From assembly GCA_021234155.1 (NCBI GenBank), contig JAJEKV010000025.1, forward strand, positions 7,578,531 to 7,642,530: a stretch of 64,000 nucleotides of DNA. The letters run 5' to 3'. Both the position numbers and the translations under genes were made by a program. This stretch comes from Isoetes taiwanensis (taxonomy: Eukaryota > Streptophyta > Lycopodiopsida > Isoetales > Isoetaceae). This document shows, in pieces, positions 11,705 through 22,889 of the stretch (positions within the stretch are counted from its first letter, which is position 1; each line of letters begins with the position of its first letter). Under the pieces are notes generated by a model. That model saw only the letters and a list, made by a program, of their open reading frames with translations, had not been told where the DNA came from and ran no database searches.

Positions 11705-12199
11705 TGAAGTAAATGATCATTTTATCTATGGCATAAGGGAAGAAGCATGGGAGGATCCTGTTCTATCGAAGTTGAAGGGGGAAGACGTGTCATGAAAGTT
11801 GAATTGTGCTCAGAGAAGACCAACAAGCAGTATTTACAAAGAAGACCAACAAGTAGCAATTCATGTGAGGAAGGAGGATGGGGAGAACGTGGGCACTGGG
11901 GTCGGGCTAGATTTGTCCTTATAGTGGTAGACCTAAACAAGGGGGGCCAAATAAGGGCCATAGGCTAATTGTGCAAGACAAATGGGGCACACTTTATTTT
12001 TCTATAAAAATATAAATTCAGGCAAACATGCATGTTGGATATGGCATCATTTACTTGCATCATTTAAGGAGAGATGTCAGCTATATCTGTTTCCCTCCCT
12101 TTTTACCCCGATGGAAAGTGCGCATCGTGGCACGAGCGGTCCAGATTGCATGCTGGTCTTGCTGCAACACAAAACTCCCCATCGATAGAACATAACAAA
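11705..12199 (+). repeat. Dispersed direct repeat R1
   Basis: About 495 bp that matches 17193-17698 in the same orientation. Shared landmarks are 'gaagtaaatgatcatttta', 'gggggaagacgtgtcatga', 'gaccaacaagcagtattta' and 'ggcacgagcggtccagatt'. Both copies carry short frames on both strands that do not agree well in reading frame, so I do not call a gene. The second copy lies just upstream of the TOR1-like gene. Confidence 0.75.
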
Positions 12200-12631
12200 T
12201 AAATTGTAAAAGACAATGAAAATAAATTCCACTTGTGCTCAAGCTGCATCTTTTATGATGAGGATAAGAAATATGGGTCGAGATAATTTAAGATACATTA
12301 GCGTTAAAGAAAATGGTCCTTACAATCAACCATGTTCATTTCAGATTGTGCATGTCAGTCAGATCAGACACTGATATATGGAGTAATATTTCATGTGCGA
12401 AGAAATATGATCCAATACCAGTCCAAAGGATGAAGATCTAGTGGTAAATTAGGTTATCAATATCTTAGGTCCAGGGTATAATCGAATGTGCAATGTGCTA
12501 GGCAGAATGTGATTTGTTAAATCTATTGGCATTTTGTATTGTGACAACATGTTCGTTTTATTTTTCTTCCAGTTTGTGTATAAGGCTATATGGTTGGTTT
12601 TGGGTGTCTTGGTTTTAACGGCTACCTATTT
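12200..12631. other. Spacer between repeats, nothing recognised
   Basis: AT-rich DNA with no open frame of note and no repeat landmark shared with the neighbouring blocks. Confidence 0.5.
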
Positions 12632-13222
12632 GCCATCAGGCTATATGACATATTTTATGATCAATACTTAAATGGTTGGATGCTAATAGTAGGTTGAAAC
12701 CTACCAAAATGTCACTAAAGAGATTCTTGTATGTATAAATAATAATATTAAAGATAAAGATATTGATTAAATGTAGTGCAATATAATTTTTGACATTTCA
12801 ATGTGTTTACAATGTTGCATATCATAACCACCAGAATTTTAGTTGAATGTGACTAGCCAAACAACAAGACATTACTAACACATAATAACTAGCGTGGCTT
12901 GCGATGTAAGATTTTTATGGGGCCAATGGCTTATCAGTCAGAAAATACAAGATCTTTTTGCATCAATCATGGGGCATGGTAGGTAGATAGGCCAATGCCA
13001 AGATTGCAAATGTAGCACATGGCACACTGTGCTTAGTAAGATGTCACAACATCTACATAGTGCTACATTAGAAAAGGAGTCAAAACACCTATGACGTTGG
13101 ATTGGAGTGTGTTCCTCATTGGTGGACTTTGACCCTTCATCACAAGCTTCCAACTCAATTTGTAAAGTAATATTAGAAGGGGTGAAGATTTCTCCAACAC
13201 CTTATGACGTAACTTTGATTAA
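12632..13222 (-). repeat. Inverted-repeat arm A2
   Basis: Diverged reverse-oriented copy of 9065-9670. It is followed immediately by the direct-repeat block S2, as A1 is followed by S1. An inversion of this arm in one duplicate explains the arrangement. Confidence 0.75.
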
Positions 13223-13422
13223 ACCATAAGCTTATATTTCAAGCTCTATATTATAGATTTCAGGTGAAAATAGATTCACCCTGGTTTTGGTGATTCTGTC
13301 GCGGTGACTAGTCTCCCCCGGAACCACTAACCCTCCAGGAATGGGATCCATTCTGGAGGCCTCATTTTCTACCTGGCAGCCCTATTTCGGGTACCTGACA
13401 ATTGTCAGGAGTTCTGATGCAT

Positions 13423-13735
13423 CCCGCCGGACGGAATCAACAGCCTTTTATTCCACGTGACGGAATCACATAGAATTGATCCCGCTCGATGGAATCACAT
13501 ATTGTAATATTCTTTGCCGTGGAATCACCTTTTATTCTATGCGAGGGAATCACATGGAATTGATCCAGTCCGATGGAATCACATACTGTAATATTCTTCG
13601 TCATGGAATCACCGTTTATTCCAGGCGATGGAATCACATGGAATTGATCCACCCCGACGGAATCACATGCAGTAATATTCTTCCCCATGGAATCACCGCG
13701 CACTATATTCCTCGGGAAGGAATCACCTTGGAAAC
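13423..13735. repeat. 84-bp minisatellite with GGAATCAC sub-repeats
   Basis: The segment 'tgtaatattctt' and relatives recur at 13501, 13585 and 13669, exactly 84 bp apart. Each 84-bp unit contains three 'ggaatcac' sub-motifs, giving a rough 28-bp sub-period. Because 84 is divisible by three, both strands keep open frames through it: plus 13476-13784, and minus 13437-13934 with a 28-residue protein period. I regard the frames as a consequence of the period, not as evidence of a gene. Confidence 0.85.
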
Positions 13736-13871
13736 CTTTGAATCTGTAAAACTGCAGGCATGGAACATTACAGGAAGATCGTGAATGAAATTCAGTAATA
13801 TCCCCAAACCAATGGTGCAAAAAAACAAGCTCTGCCTGAACCCTGTTCCAGCAATAAGCAACGAAGCCTGT

Positions 13872-13940
13872 TCTGTTCTGGGCTGGAGGATTCGAACCTC
13901 TAGGCCAGATCAGTCTCACAGAGCCCATCGCCATAGCTGC
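13872..13940 (-). other. tRNA-like pol III promoter segment inside the transposon
   Basis: Minus strand. A perfect B-box GGTTCGAATCC (13898-13888) lies in a 'GAGG-TTCGAAT-CCTC' hairpin that looks like a T-arm. An A-box-like GGCGATGGGC lies about 30 bp before it. A full cloverleaf with a proper acceptor stem is not evident, so this is a tRNA relic or the head of a small SINE captured by the transposon. Confidence 0.4.
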
Positions 13941-14897
13941 AATTAGAGGAAAAAAGAGTGAAAATGTTGTGTTTTTCTGAAAATGTTATGCTTTTATGAT
14001 GAAACACAGCCTTTGCCATGGATCTGGAAGGTCATGGCCGGTCGGATGGCCTTAAGCGCTTTATTCTAGATGTCGATGCTTCCTGATCCTGAATAACTCT
14101 TTTTGTGCTTCCTGATCCTGAATAAATCGAAACCCAAACCCGTTAGAACATTAAAGGCTCTGCTTTTAGAGATATCCTTGAGCAGAGCACTAAGAGAGCA
14201 AGAACAGAGCATTAACTAAGCAAGCAGAATAACTAATGCAGACCAAGCCAAAGGAGTTATCAATCCGAATCATGGCGAACACATCCACAAAGATCTAAGA
14301 GAACAAATAGAGTAAAAATAGAGCCCAAATCAACCCACAAATGCACAGATCCGGAAGAGGCCTTGGATCTACTGAAAAAAACCTCCCAAGAGCATCTCAA
14401 AATCAATAAAAAAGGAGCTCTAATGGGAGCTCCTAGACGTCTGCAGCAGAATCGATGGATTTGAGCACCATCGCCACTGCCGAAGCCCTTGCAGAAGGAG
14501 TTTAGAGTCTCGCCCTTGCCGGAGTAGAAACAAGATGCCGTAGCTGGGAAGAAGAGATGTCTATAGACATGATATTTCAGGCTATACTTCCCAGAATGTA
14601 CCTGCCATGTCAGCACCATAAGAGGTACCCGAAACGGGGTGTTCAAAACGGAACCCGTTGGTGAAGGGCTAGTGATTCTGCGGGAAGGTCGTCACAACGA
14701 CGGAATCACCAAAACCGGGGTAACTCTATTTTCACGCATAGATTTTTTTCTCATTCATGAAGATGTAGTGAGCTTAATTATATAGTGGTCACTCAAGGTC
14801 ATTCCTCAATGATAGGCATGCAGTGGAAATTTCATGCAGAAGCCAACTATAGTGTAATTAAGACGTGAAATCGTGATAAACATTTCTAGCAGGCCTT

Positions 14898-15168
14898 TGG
14901 GGTAAACGCACTTAGCTGGGGAGCATTTTTGCGAAATCCAAGCATAGCACCAGCACCCCTATTGAATCTTTTTTTATTTTTATCTTTTTTTTTTAGAGGT
15001 TAGTTTGGGCTGAAATTTTATATTCTAAGGCAAAACATAAATGCGTGTTAGAGAAAAATATCAAATAAAAAAAAAAATCCAAAATACAAATGAAATAGTT
15101 TTTAAAGCATAGCACAAGCACCATGTGTCGCCAACATAAAAAGTGTCCCCCACCATTGTGCTTAGACC
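14898..15168. mobile_element. MITE-like insertion of about 270 bp
   Basis: In copy S1 'ggcctttgatagaatc' is continuous. Here about 270 bp splits it, with 'cctttg' on the left and 'ccctttg' on the right, consistent with a 5-6-bp target duplication. The ends are imperfect inverted repeats: left 'gggtaaacgcacttagctgg', and right, read inward, 'gggtctaagcacaatgg'. The interior contains 'agcatagcac(c/a)agcacc' twice and a T-rich tract. No coding capacity. Confidence 0.55.
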
Positions 15169-15521
15169 CTTTGATAGAATCAAATAAAATAGTGTCCACA
15201 AAGACCAATAGGGCATGGGGCCCATACAATGGGCTAGCACAATCCAAAACATCAACAAATGTAATAGAAACAGTATAAAGCATGGGCAAAAGACCAGATG
15301 AAACTATGACTTCGAGCCAATATCAAACTTTATGATTTAATATATGGTAGAATTGGAGAAGCATGAGATGATAACTTATTATCTAGAAGGGAAATCAGTG
15401 ATGCATGAGTGTGGATGGAATTTCCTATCCTGGATAATTAAACCTATTTAAAAATTATGTTCAAACTTTTTAATTTCATGATATTAAACAAGGTAGAAAC
15501 ATATAGTATCTCTAGATATAC

Positions 15522-16057
15522 AAAATAGAAATGGGGTCGTCATTATTCCCTGGCGCCCATTCTCATGGCGACACGTGGCACCTGCCAATATCACGGAATG
15601 GAAATAGGGTGCCTGCATTCCGATCGACTGGCGGCGCAGGTTTTAGGGTCTTGTTTTAGGGTTCTTGGCGCTCCACACCGCCGCACAAGATCACAAGATC
15701 ACAGGTTTTTAAGGTAAGATCCGGACAAGATCACAGGTTTTTAAGGTAAGATCCACACAAGATCACAGGTTTTCCACACAAGATCACAGATTTTTAAGGT
15801 TCTTGGAGCTCCATACCGCCCCATCTTCCACACAAGATCGCAGGACTGCACCGCACTCTTCAAGCAGGTCTTTGAGCTCACCGCACAGAGATCGCAGGTC
15901 TTGAGATCGCAGGTCTCTGCACCGCACAGAGTTTTCGCAGGTTTCACAGATCTTTGCCTAAAACTCTGTTTCACAGCTCTGTTTCTGCCTCCGACTCCCC
16001 CATTTCTATTTTGTAGGGGAATGAAAACTGGTCCAGCATTCCCAGTTTCCATTCCCC
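15522..16057. mobile_element. 536-bp insertion with internal short tandem repeats
   Basis: The uninterrupted copy reads gatatactttcttgc. Here the same site is split by 536 bp between two 'tatac' copies (15517-15521 and 16058-16062). The first 15 bp after the left junction (aaaatagaaatgggg) recur inverted at about 15998-16012, some 45 bp inside the right end. About 15680-15910 holds a run of 'acaagatcacaggttttt' repeats in several spacings. GC content is above that of the surroundings. A 113-codon minus frame over the repeats is not supported as a gene. Element family unknown. Confidence 0.65.
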
Positions 16058-16110
16058 TATACTTTCTTGCATCATTTATCACTATGATATGATAAACATT
16101 AATTGATTAA

Positions 16111-17192
16111 TAATGGATATAACACGACACGTATTCCATTGCCGATGATATAATTCAATGAAACTAAAGAATAAAAGTTGTACAATCAATAATTCTATCA
16201 CAATTAGGTAGTATGTGGGGGACACACTTTTAACTTCTTTAATTGTAAATTGTATGATTTTCAATGAACAACATCTTAAGCAGTTGCATGGAATTTGCTA
16301 AGATCTACGCACCAAATTTGACTATATTGGCGATTTGTTGGTGGGCACTGATTGGACCATACTACATGCCTATGTGACCTAGATCAATGACTAAAGCCAA
16401 TGATAAATATTGCACTAAATATATGAAATGCTCATGAATTAGTTTATAAACTTACATGGAAGAAGTTCATATTTATCTAGGAAGAGATATTTATCCGCTC
16501 CCTTCATATTAATTAGTTTATGAACATGGATACATGATAATGATTTTAAACAGTACGGTGCCTTTGCCATAGTAATAGAAGGGGGGGTCATAATTTGGTG
16601 AGCAAAGGACAAGCATTCCAACTTACATTTTAAAAAATTGTGTAAAGAGAATTTAGAAAGAGTATGATCCCAACATTAAGAAATTGTGATGATCCTCCAT
16701 TACTGATGAGCATAGGGATTCTACATTTCATTGGATGCATCATATTAAACATCATTGAAGAAAAAGAAATGAAATCATCAAATTTGCAGGTGTTGCATTA
16801 AAGTGATGTAATGGATGAATGTACCCCCAATGTAAACTGCACGACATGTCAAGTTGTCTAAAAGGTTGCATATCACAACAACCATTATGGGGACATCTTT
16901 CAACTTGGTCATGGCATATTGGAAGATCAATCAATAAATGGAGTTTTAAGTTGAATGAGACCAACCAAACAGTATGACATTACTAATAGCTAATAACTAT
17001 GGAGGTAGTGTTTGGAACGGGTAATGTTTGGAAAAAGGTAATTGGATAATGGCCTAATGAAGGTCACTCCTCAACTTGGATATTTCAGGCACGAGTCGTG
17101 CCAGCTATTTAGACAAACATGAAAAGTGATACTGCAATTAGGTTTTGAAATGAGGATAAGCATCTGCATTAGGTCTTTGATGAATCTTTGAT
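16111..17192. other. Intergenic DNA
   Basis: No gene recognised. The part at about 16860-16990 weakly resembles 12805-12900 ('gttgcatatcacaac', 'aactaaac'-type words), suggesting that the old duplication extends here in decayed form. Confidence 0.45.
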
Positions 17193-17698
17193 GAAGTAAA
17201 TGATCATTTTATCTATAGCAGAAGGGAAGAAACATGGGAGGATCCTGTTATCGAAGTCGAAGGGGGAAGACGTGTCATGAATGTTGAGGTGTGCGCATAG
17301 AAGACCAACAAGCAGTATTTACAGAGAAGACCAACAAGCAGCATTTCCTGGGAGGAAGAAGGATGGGGAGAATGTGGGCACTGGGGCCGGGTCTAGATTT
17401 GTCTTTATAGTGGTAGACATAAGCAAGGGGGGCCAAAAATAAGGGCCATAGGCCAATTGTGCAAGGATGGGGACAAATGGGGCACACTTTTTTTTTTCTA
17501 CAAAAATATAAATTAGGGCAAACATGCATGTTGGGTATGGCATCATTTACTTTGCATCATTTAAGGATAGATGTCAGGTGTTTCTGTTTCCCTCCCTTTT
17601 ACCCCGATGGAAAGTGCGCATCGTGGCACGAGCGGTCCAGATTGCATGTTGGTCCTACTGCAACACAAAACTCCCTCCCATCGATAGAACAGAACAAA
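17193..17698 (+). repeat. Dispersed direct repeat R2
   Basis: Second copy of the repeat at 11705-12199, same orientation, slightly longer through small insertions. It ends about 1.5 kb before the TOR1-like start codon and may contribute upstream sequence to that gene. Confidence 0.75.
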
Positions 17699-17887
17699 GC
17701 TTACACTCCATCATTCGATCCCAGCCTCCAATGCCATTGCCTATTCAAATTTAATCCGCTTCAAATCTGCCTATCATCTCCTGCCTCGCCAGTTCAAATT
17801 AATCCGCTTCAAACCAGTTAAAAATTCGAGAAATCCCTGTCAGATCTCATTCCTGGCCAGACGATTAGCCCTAAAGTTAAGATCCAA

Positions 17888-18163
17888 TCAGGAGGAATGC
17901 CTCCATCGGATTTGAATGTAGTATATGCTTAATCCTCCCACCGTCCATTTCGAACTGGGCAGTAGGTAATGAGCCGTTTTCAGGGATTCGATAATGGAGC
18001 AAGCAAGCTGCCGAATTTGATCAGGGATAAAAATCCCATTCCGGTTTAACCTTTCCCCCTCTTCGGCTATGGCCTGTCGTCTGCCAATCTCTTCTTTTTT
18101 ATATATGCTTCCATACAGGAGAAGCAACAACTGATCTAGTCTGTCAGGAGTGGGAGCAGGCAC
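17888..18163 (-). CDS. Uncharacterised 91-codon open frame
   Basis: A minus-strand frame that is more protein-like than most in this window, with a leucine-rich start (LDQLLLLLYG) and a mixed charged middle. It begins at GTG rather than ATG; the frame is open further upstream without a convincing start. I recognise no family. It could be an exon or relic of a gene, or antisense to the leader of the TOR1-like gene, which runs the other way. Confidence 0.2.
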   Translation of the reverse strand: MPAPTPDRLDQLLLLLYGSIYKKEEIGRRQAIAEEGERLNRNGIFIPDQIRQLACSIIESLKTAHYLLPSSKWTVGGLSIYYIQIRWRHSS

Positions 18164-19183
18164 ATGGCTTCGCGCCCACTAGGCGATAAATCACAATAGG
18201 CAAGCCATGATCATAGACTATTCATTTCGAACCCACAACAAGCAGGAACAGGCCAAAAAACGTTAAAATCCACATAGCTGCAGCCCTTTGTTAGCCTCTA
18301 TCTAGGCTTCGCCGGATCATTCACCAACCAAATCTATGGCCGCCCAAGCTTCGCCTATCCCTGGAACAGATTCTCAAGCAGCCCATCTGCTGTAAATGCG
18401 CTGTATGTAACCTTTTTCATAATTCAGGATCCCATTTTCCAAAGACCTATTTTAGTTTAGCTTACTTGCGCATGCTGATCTGCCGCAGCTTTAATTCCAT
18501 CCACATTTCCGTTTCTCAAGGACAGGACGCAATATTTCTCGTGATTCAATAGTATCAAATAGCGCTTTTGCTTCTGGGCGGCTTGATCGGATTTGAAGGA
18601 CGGGAGGACTCAAAGCTAAGCATTTGTCGGTGATGGCCGGACACCTTCATTCTGGTAGTTACTTCCTTGCTTCCGTTTTCCGTTGACGAGCCAGTTTAGG
18701 AAGGATTTGATCTAAGACTTGCTTCTGGTATCATTTTGCGTGTATTATGCTTGATGTTTTCCTGACATATTTGCATATTTCTGTCGTATCCTTGATTGCC
18801 GGTCTATGTGGCATCCACTTGCCTTTTTTCATGTTTTTTTTTCTGAACAGATTTCAGCTCAGTTTTGGGCTTTTTCTTGTGCATAACACTCTGCCTGTTG
18901 GGGAATCAGGTCGTCTTCAGAGATAGACTATCATGTTTGGCCCTGCTAAGATCCTTACCTGGAGACGAAGTTGCAATTCGTTTGGTTGAATTGAATCTTT
19001 CTAAAAATCTTCATCATGTTATAATCCACATTCATTGTTGCTGAATCATTTGCTAGAGATTACAATTCCAAAGATATGTAAGTCACAATTACATTGATGC
19101 TGATGTGAATGCTTTGACTTAGGCATTTTTCCTGATTCGTTACTGTGCAGACAGATTTACCTTTGCTCATCATCCTAAGGAAA
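18164..19183 (+). promoter_or_regulatory. Probable promoter and 5' leader with intron, TOR1-like gene
   Basis: There is no long open frame. A pyrimidine-rich tract ending in 'gttactgtgcag' at 19150 lies 33 bp before the start codon and is a good 3' splice site. The leader is therefore probably interrupted by an intron whose first exon lies somewhere in 17.7-18.7 kb. I could not fix the transcription start. Confidence 0.4.
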
Positions 19184-22100
19184 ATGGCACAGAATGGCAC
19201 GAGAAATAACGGGAAGGCAAAAGTATCTATGGATTTGAAGCTTACAATCTTGGCAGGTCTTGGCAAGCTTGCTGACCGAGACACTCAGCAGATGGCTGTA
19301 GAAGATCTGCAACGGATAGCAGAGACCCTTCCTCCAGAGAGCATTTCTATATTTCTCACATGTCTGTATGATGTAAATTCTGATCAGAAGAGTATGGTGC
19401 GTCGAGAGAGTGTAAGATTTTTCAGTATTTTAGCTGCACTATATGGGGATCTTCTCAGTCCTCACCTTCAGAAAATAGTTACTGCTATAATGCGGCGTCT
19501 GAAAGACCCAGATTCACACACACGAGATGCATGTGTAGATGCAATGGGTGTGCTTGTTGCGAATGTGCCAGTTCCAACAACTTTGGCAAATGGCACTGTA
19601 GAAAACGCAGGGCAAGCAGTTCTTGCAGGACCTCTCGGAATCTTTACTAAACCATTGTTTGATGCAATGAATGATCAAAATCGGAGTGTTCAAATAGGAG
19701 CAGCAATGTGTCTGGCACGTATTCTTGATAATACTCAAGATCTCCCAGCAGGTTGTGTTCAGCGGCTTTGCAGTCGAATCCTTAAGTTCATCGGAATTCC
19801 AAGTTTTGCAGCAAAGGCTGCTTTGCTTCCAGTAATTGGGAGCCTATCACGGGTTTGAACTTTTCCCCAATGTGCTGTGTGTTTCATTTGAATTAGTAAC
19901 TCCCAGTTATATGACTCTACTGATTTTAACCACAGGCAGCAGGAACAAGCATCAACCCACATTTGTCATCATTGATTCATTGCCTGCAAGATTCTGTACA
20001 GGGTAATGATTGGGCGGCACGAAAGGCTGCAGCTGAAACCTTAAATTTATTAGCAGTTAACCTTGGGCCTGCATTGTCGGTTTATAAAGCTTCATCTGTT
20101 ACACTTCTGGAAGCATTCAAATTTGACAAGGTAAGCACCATACTCTCCCTCACTCACTCTAGAGCTTGTGATATGTCATCATGGTGAACGTGGGATGTGA
20201 AATTGTAGGTCAAGCCTGCCAGAGATGCTGTGAATGATGCACTTCAAGTGTGGAAAAATATTCCTGATGCTGAATCTCAGAGTTCTCCCCCAGGAACAAG
20301 TGGGATAACAAAGGGTAGCATATCTTTTCCTGTGTAGATGATATGAGGAAGAACATAAATAATTTGATAAATTCTGATTTATTTCCTATAGTACTTGCAG
20401 ATGTGTCGAATGGAACTGTCCGTTCTTCTGGGACATCTTGGAAAGACGTCATTGCTGAATCCCGCAATTCTGGATCCTCAGTTACTCCTGATAAATTTTC
20501 ATCTTCAGTGGCTCCTTCAAGCCAGGCACTTGATAAGCGATCAGTTAATTCAAAAAAGACCTCATCTTTAACTGGCAAGAAGACAAATCCTGACTTCTTC
20601 AAGAAATTAGTAAGCAGGAACATGGATGACTGGCAAATAGAAGTAGCTGTACCTCGTGGTTCTCCTCCACCTTCAATCGCACAGAACCAAGACAATGGAT
20701 CATACCATGCTGAAACACAAGCAAATTCAAGTGCCAAATCAGGCAGGGAAATGGCTAATGGAAATGGCAAAACTATTCGCTCCTTGCAAGACTTTCATGG
20801 TGAAACGAACAGGTCAACAAGAATTGAAGAACTTGTGGATAAGTTTGAGACTCAGATGCTTTTAAAGGAGGCAAAAGAAGACCTATTTGGAAACAAACGT
20901 GCAATCTCTGAGGATCGAAGGATAGAGTCAACATCCTGGCCTCTACCTATTAACTGTCCAGAAGAACATGATGATGGTCAGGATAAATCATGGAGCGATA
21001 ATGCCATGGCAACAAGCAGTGAATCCAGCATAATACACGAATCAACTGAGTGCATGAATGGAAATGAATTAGTCTCAATTGGAAAGCAACTTTCTGAACT
21101 TGCACAGGGACAGTCAGACCTTATGGGAATGCTTCAGGTGAGTCTTTGTTCCTCCCTAGAAACTAAATAGTAGGGCAAACACCCATTGACGAGTTAAACC
21201 TTGTAATCTGTGAACTCATCCTCTGTTGCATCTTTGCTTCGATCCAACAAAGGTTATTTTACAAAGCGATAATCAACTAGAACCAATGTACCAGTATCCT
21301 GATCTTTTAAAACCAAGAATCCATTTGAAAAATGAATCTGACAGTACCTTAGCAAGTATCATCCTCTGTCTTCCCAATCTGCCAATTTTAGAATATTATG
21401 ACAGATATATGGGCAAACCATTTTTTAGGTTGGAGCTGTCTTCAGATATATACTGTCCTGCATGCAGATGGGATAATATGTCAAATTATATCATACCTTG
21501 GTCAGGTTTCTATAGTGGATAAAAACTTGTAAAGATGGAGAATATATCGTGGGTTTGATAGAAGTAAACATGATGGTAGCTTTCACCATGGAAAAGACAG
21601 CAGGATGTGCCTGGATAAGTATATATATAAAGTCCTACCCTAAGTGCTAAGAGAATGCATAACTTTTCTCTTTGTGTTTATAGTCATTTTTTACTACTTT
21701 TTCCTCTTGCAGACATTCATGTCCAGCAGTCAGGATAATACAACTGGTCTAGAAGGAAGAGTACAAAGACTTGAGAGAGCAGTAGAAAGTATAGCAAGGT
21801 TGATGGCAGTATCTTTTGGCAATTTAGCAAATGGAAAAGAAACAGGACTAGATATGGTAATGGAAGCAGATGGTGGAAGATTTCAAAAACCCCAGGACGG
21901 TGGCAGTTTTCAGTCAGAAAGACAATCTTCTGGGAGTATTCTTGCTGGAGTTAGAGGAAGGGAGAGTACATACAGGACAGTTGAGACTTGCCAAGACACA
22001 TTCCCTCGAACTGGTCACATGGTCAATCGGGTACTAACCTCAAATAGATCAGGTTCCCTTGATGCTTTTATGAGGGATCCCCAAGATGAATATTTGGAAA

Positions 22101-22889
22101 GCGATAGAAGGAAGCCTTGGAGGGATGGGGGATATGCATCTTTGCAACTTGGTGAGGGTCCTTCTGCGAGGAGTGTTTGGCGTGCTTCAAAGGATGAGGC
22201 AACCCTTGCGGCAATTAGAGTTGTTGGAGAAGATTCAAGACTTGCTACATCGCGCAAAGAGTTGTCTTCAGTTTCCAACCATGATGCTGAAATCAATGAA
22301 ACCACATCAGATAATAAGCTTGGTGAACAGGAAAATGGGCTTGCTTGGGCAACATGGGGTCATGTTTTGGAAAGTTTGCACTCAGGAGATATTGACTTGG
22401 CATATGATGAGGTTCTTTCTTCAGGAGATGAATTGCTTTTAGTAAGGTTGATGAATAGAACTGGACCAGTTTTAAGCCAACTTTCAAAAGGTACAGCTGT
22501 GCTAATGTTGCAGTCAATAACACAGTTTCTACAACAACAGAGCTTTCTTGATGCTGCTTTCCCTTGGATCCAACAGGTAGCTTTGCCCCACTGGCATGTT
22601 CCTGTTATTCTCTTAAAAAAGTTTGCCTGTAAATCCAAAGAATGTCTCTCATAAATGTACTTACACCAGGTGGCTTTGGGTTTTCATTTTGCAGATTGCC
22701 GACATGGTGAGAATAAGTGGAGGGAAAATTCCAAGTCTCTCAAATCAAGCAAAAAGGGAACTGGTTCTTTCCTTGAAAGAAGCCTCTGCTATGGAGTTTG
22801 CTGAACGATGGATTGGAAACTCTGTTGCCAAGTTGACAAACCAGTTGGCAAATGCATGGTCTGTTGATCTGATTGAAGAGAGAGCATAA
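19184..22889 (+). CDS. TOR1: TORTIFOLIA1/SPIRAL2-like microtubule-associated protein
   Basis: Six coding exons: 19184-19852, 19936-20130, 20209-20314, about 20392-21137, 21713-22576 and 22695-22889. All junctions are GT-AG and in phase, giving about 924 aa (Arabidopsis TOR1/SPR2 is of similar size). The first two exons encode a helical HEAT-repeat domain (residues about 1-290) that binds microtubules. The middle is Ser/Asn-rich and disordered. A coiled-coil-like segment (LEGRVQRLERAVESIARL) opens exon 5. The last about 130 residues (from AWATWGHVLESL) form the conserved C-terminal helical domain of this plant family. The protein stabilises cortical microtubule ends and influences directional, twisted growth. 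ATG 19184 is chosen because the in-frame codons before it belong to the leader and splice site. The exon-4 start could instead be 20401, also in phase. Confidence 0.93.
21138..21712 (+). other. Fourth coding intron of the TOR1-like gene
   Basis: The longest intron, 575 bp, runs from CAG|GTGAGT at 21138 to a pyrimidine-rich TTGCAG ending at 21712. A 98-codon frame at 21226-21522 lies wholly inside it and shows no sign of being a retained exon. The other coding introns are about 75-120 bp. Confidence 0.85.

Larger units (their letters stand above)
13261..14737. mobile_element. 1.48-kb TIR DNA transposon, non-autonomous
   Basis: The element is flanked by a perfect 8-bp duplication, atagattt (13253-13260 and 14738-14745). 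The empty site in copy S1 reads atagattc. Its ends are inverted repeats: left 'gtgaaaatagattcaccc' and, reading inward on the other strand, right 'gtgaaaatagagttacccc'. Both continue with 'ggttttggtgattc(t/c)gtcg'. Weaker inverted similarity runs about 130 bp inward, to 'gggtacct' on both sides. The 8-bp duplication fits hAT, while the long inverted repeats fit a Mutator-like element; I cannot decide. No transposase is present. The interior holds a minisatellite, a tRNA-like segment and short unsupported frames. Confidence 0.85.
13224..16110 (+). repeat. Direct-repeat block S2, interrupted by three insertions
   Basis: Second copy of the block at 9672-10280. It is stretched to nearly 2.9 kb by insertions at 13261-14737, about 14898-15168 and 15522-16057. 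Between the insertions the two copies align collinearly, which makes their ends unusually easy to define. Confidence 0.8.

Noticed and set aside
13423-13735. CRISPR array suggested by regularly spaced 'ggaatcac' words
   Set aside because: The spacers are themselves conserved between units, so this is a minisatellite; the genome is eukaryotic and no cas genes exist.
21226-21522. 98-codon frame as a separate gene or extra exon
   Set aside because: It lies inside an intron of the TOR1-like gene whose flanking exons join in phase without it.
22015-22305. Minus-strand 96-codon frame
   Set aside because: Shadow of exon 5 of the TOR1-like gene.
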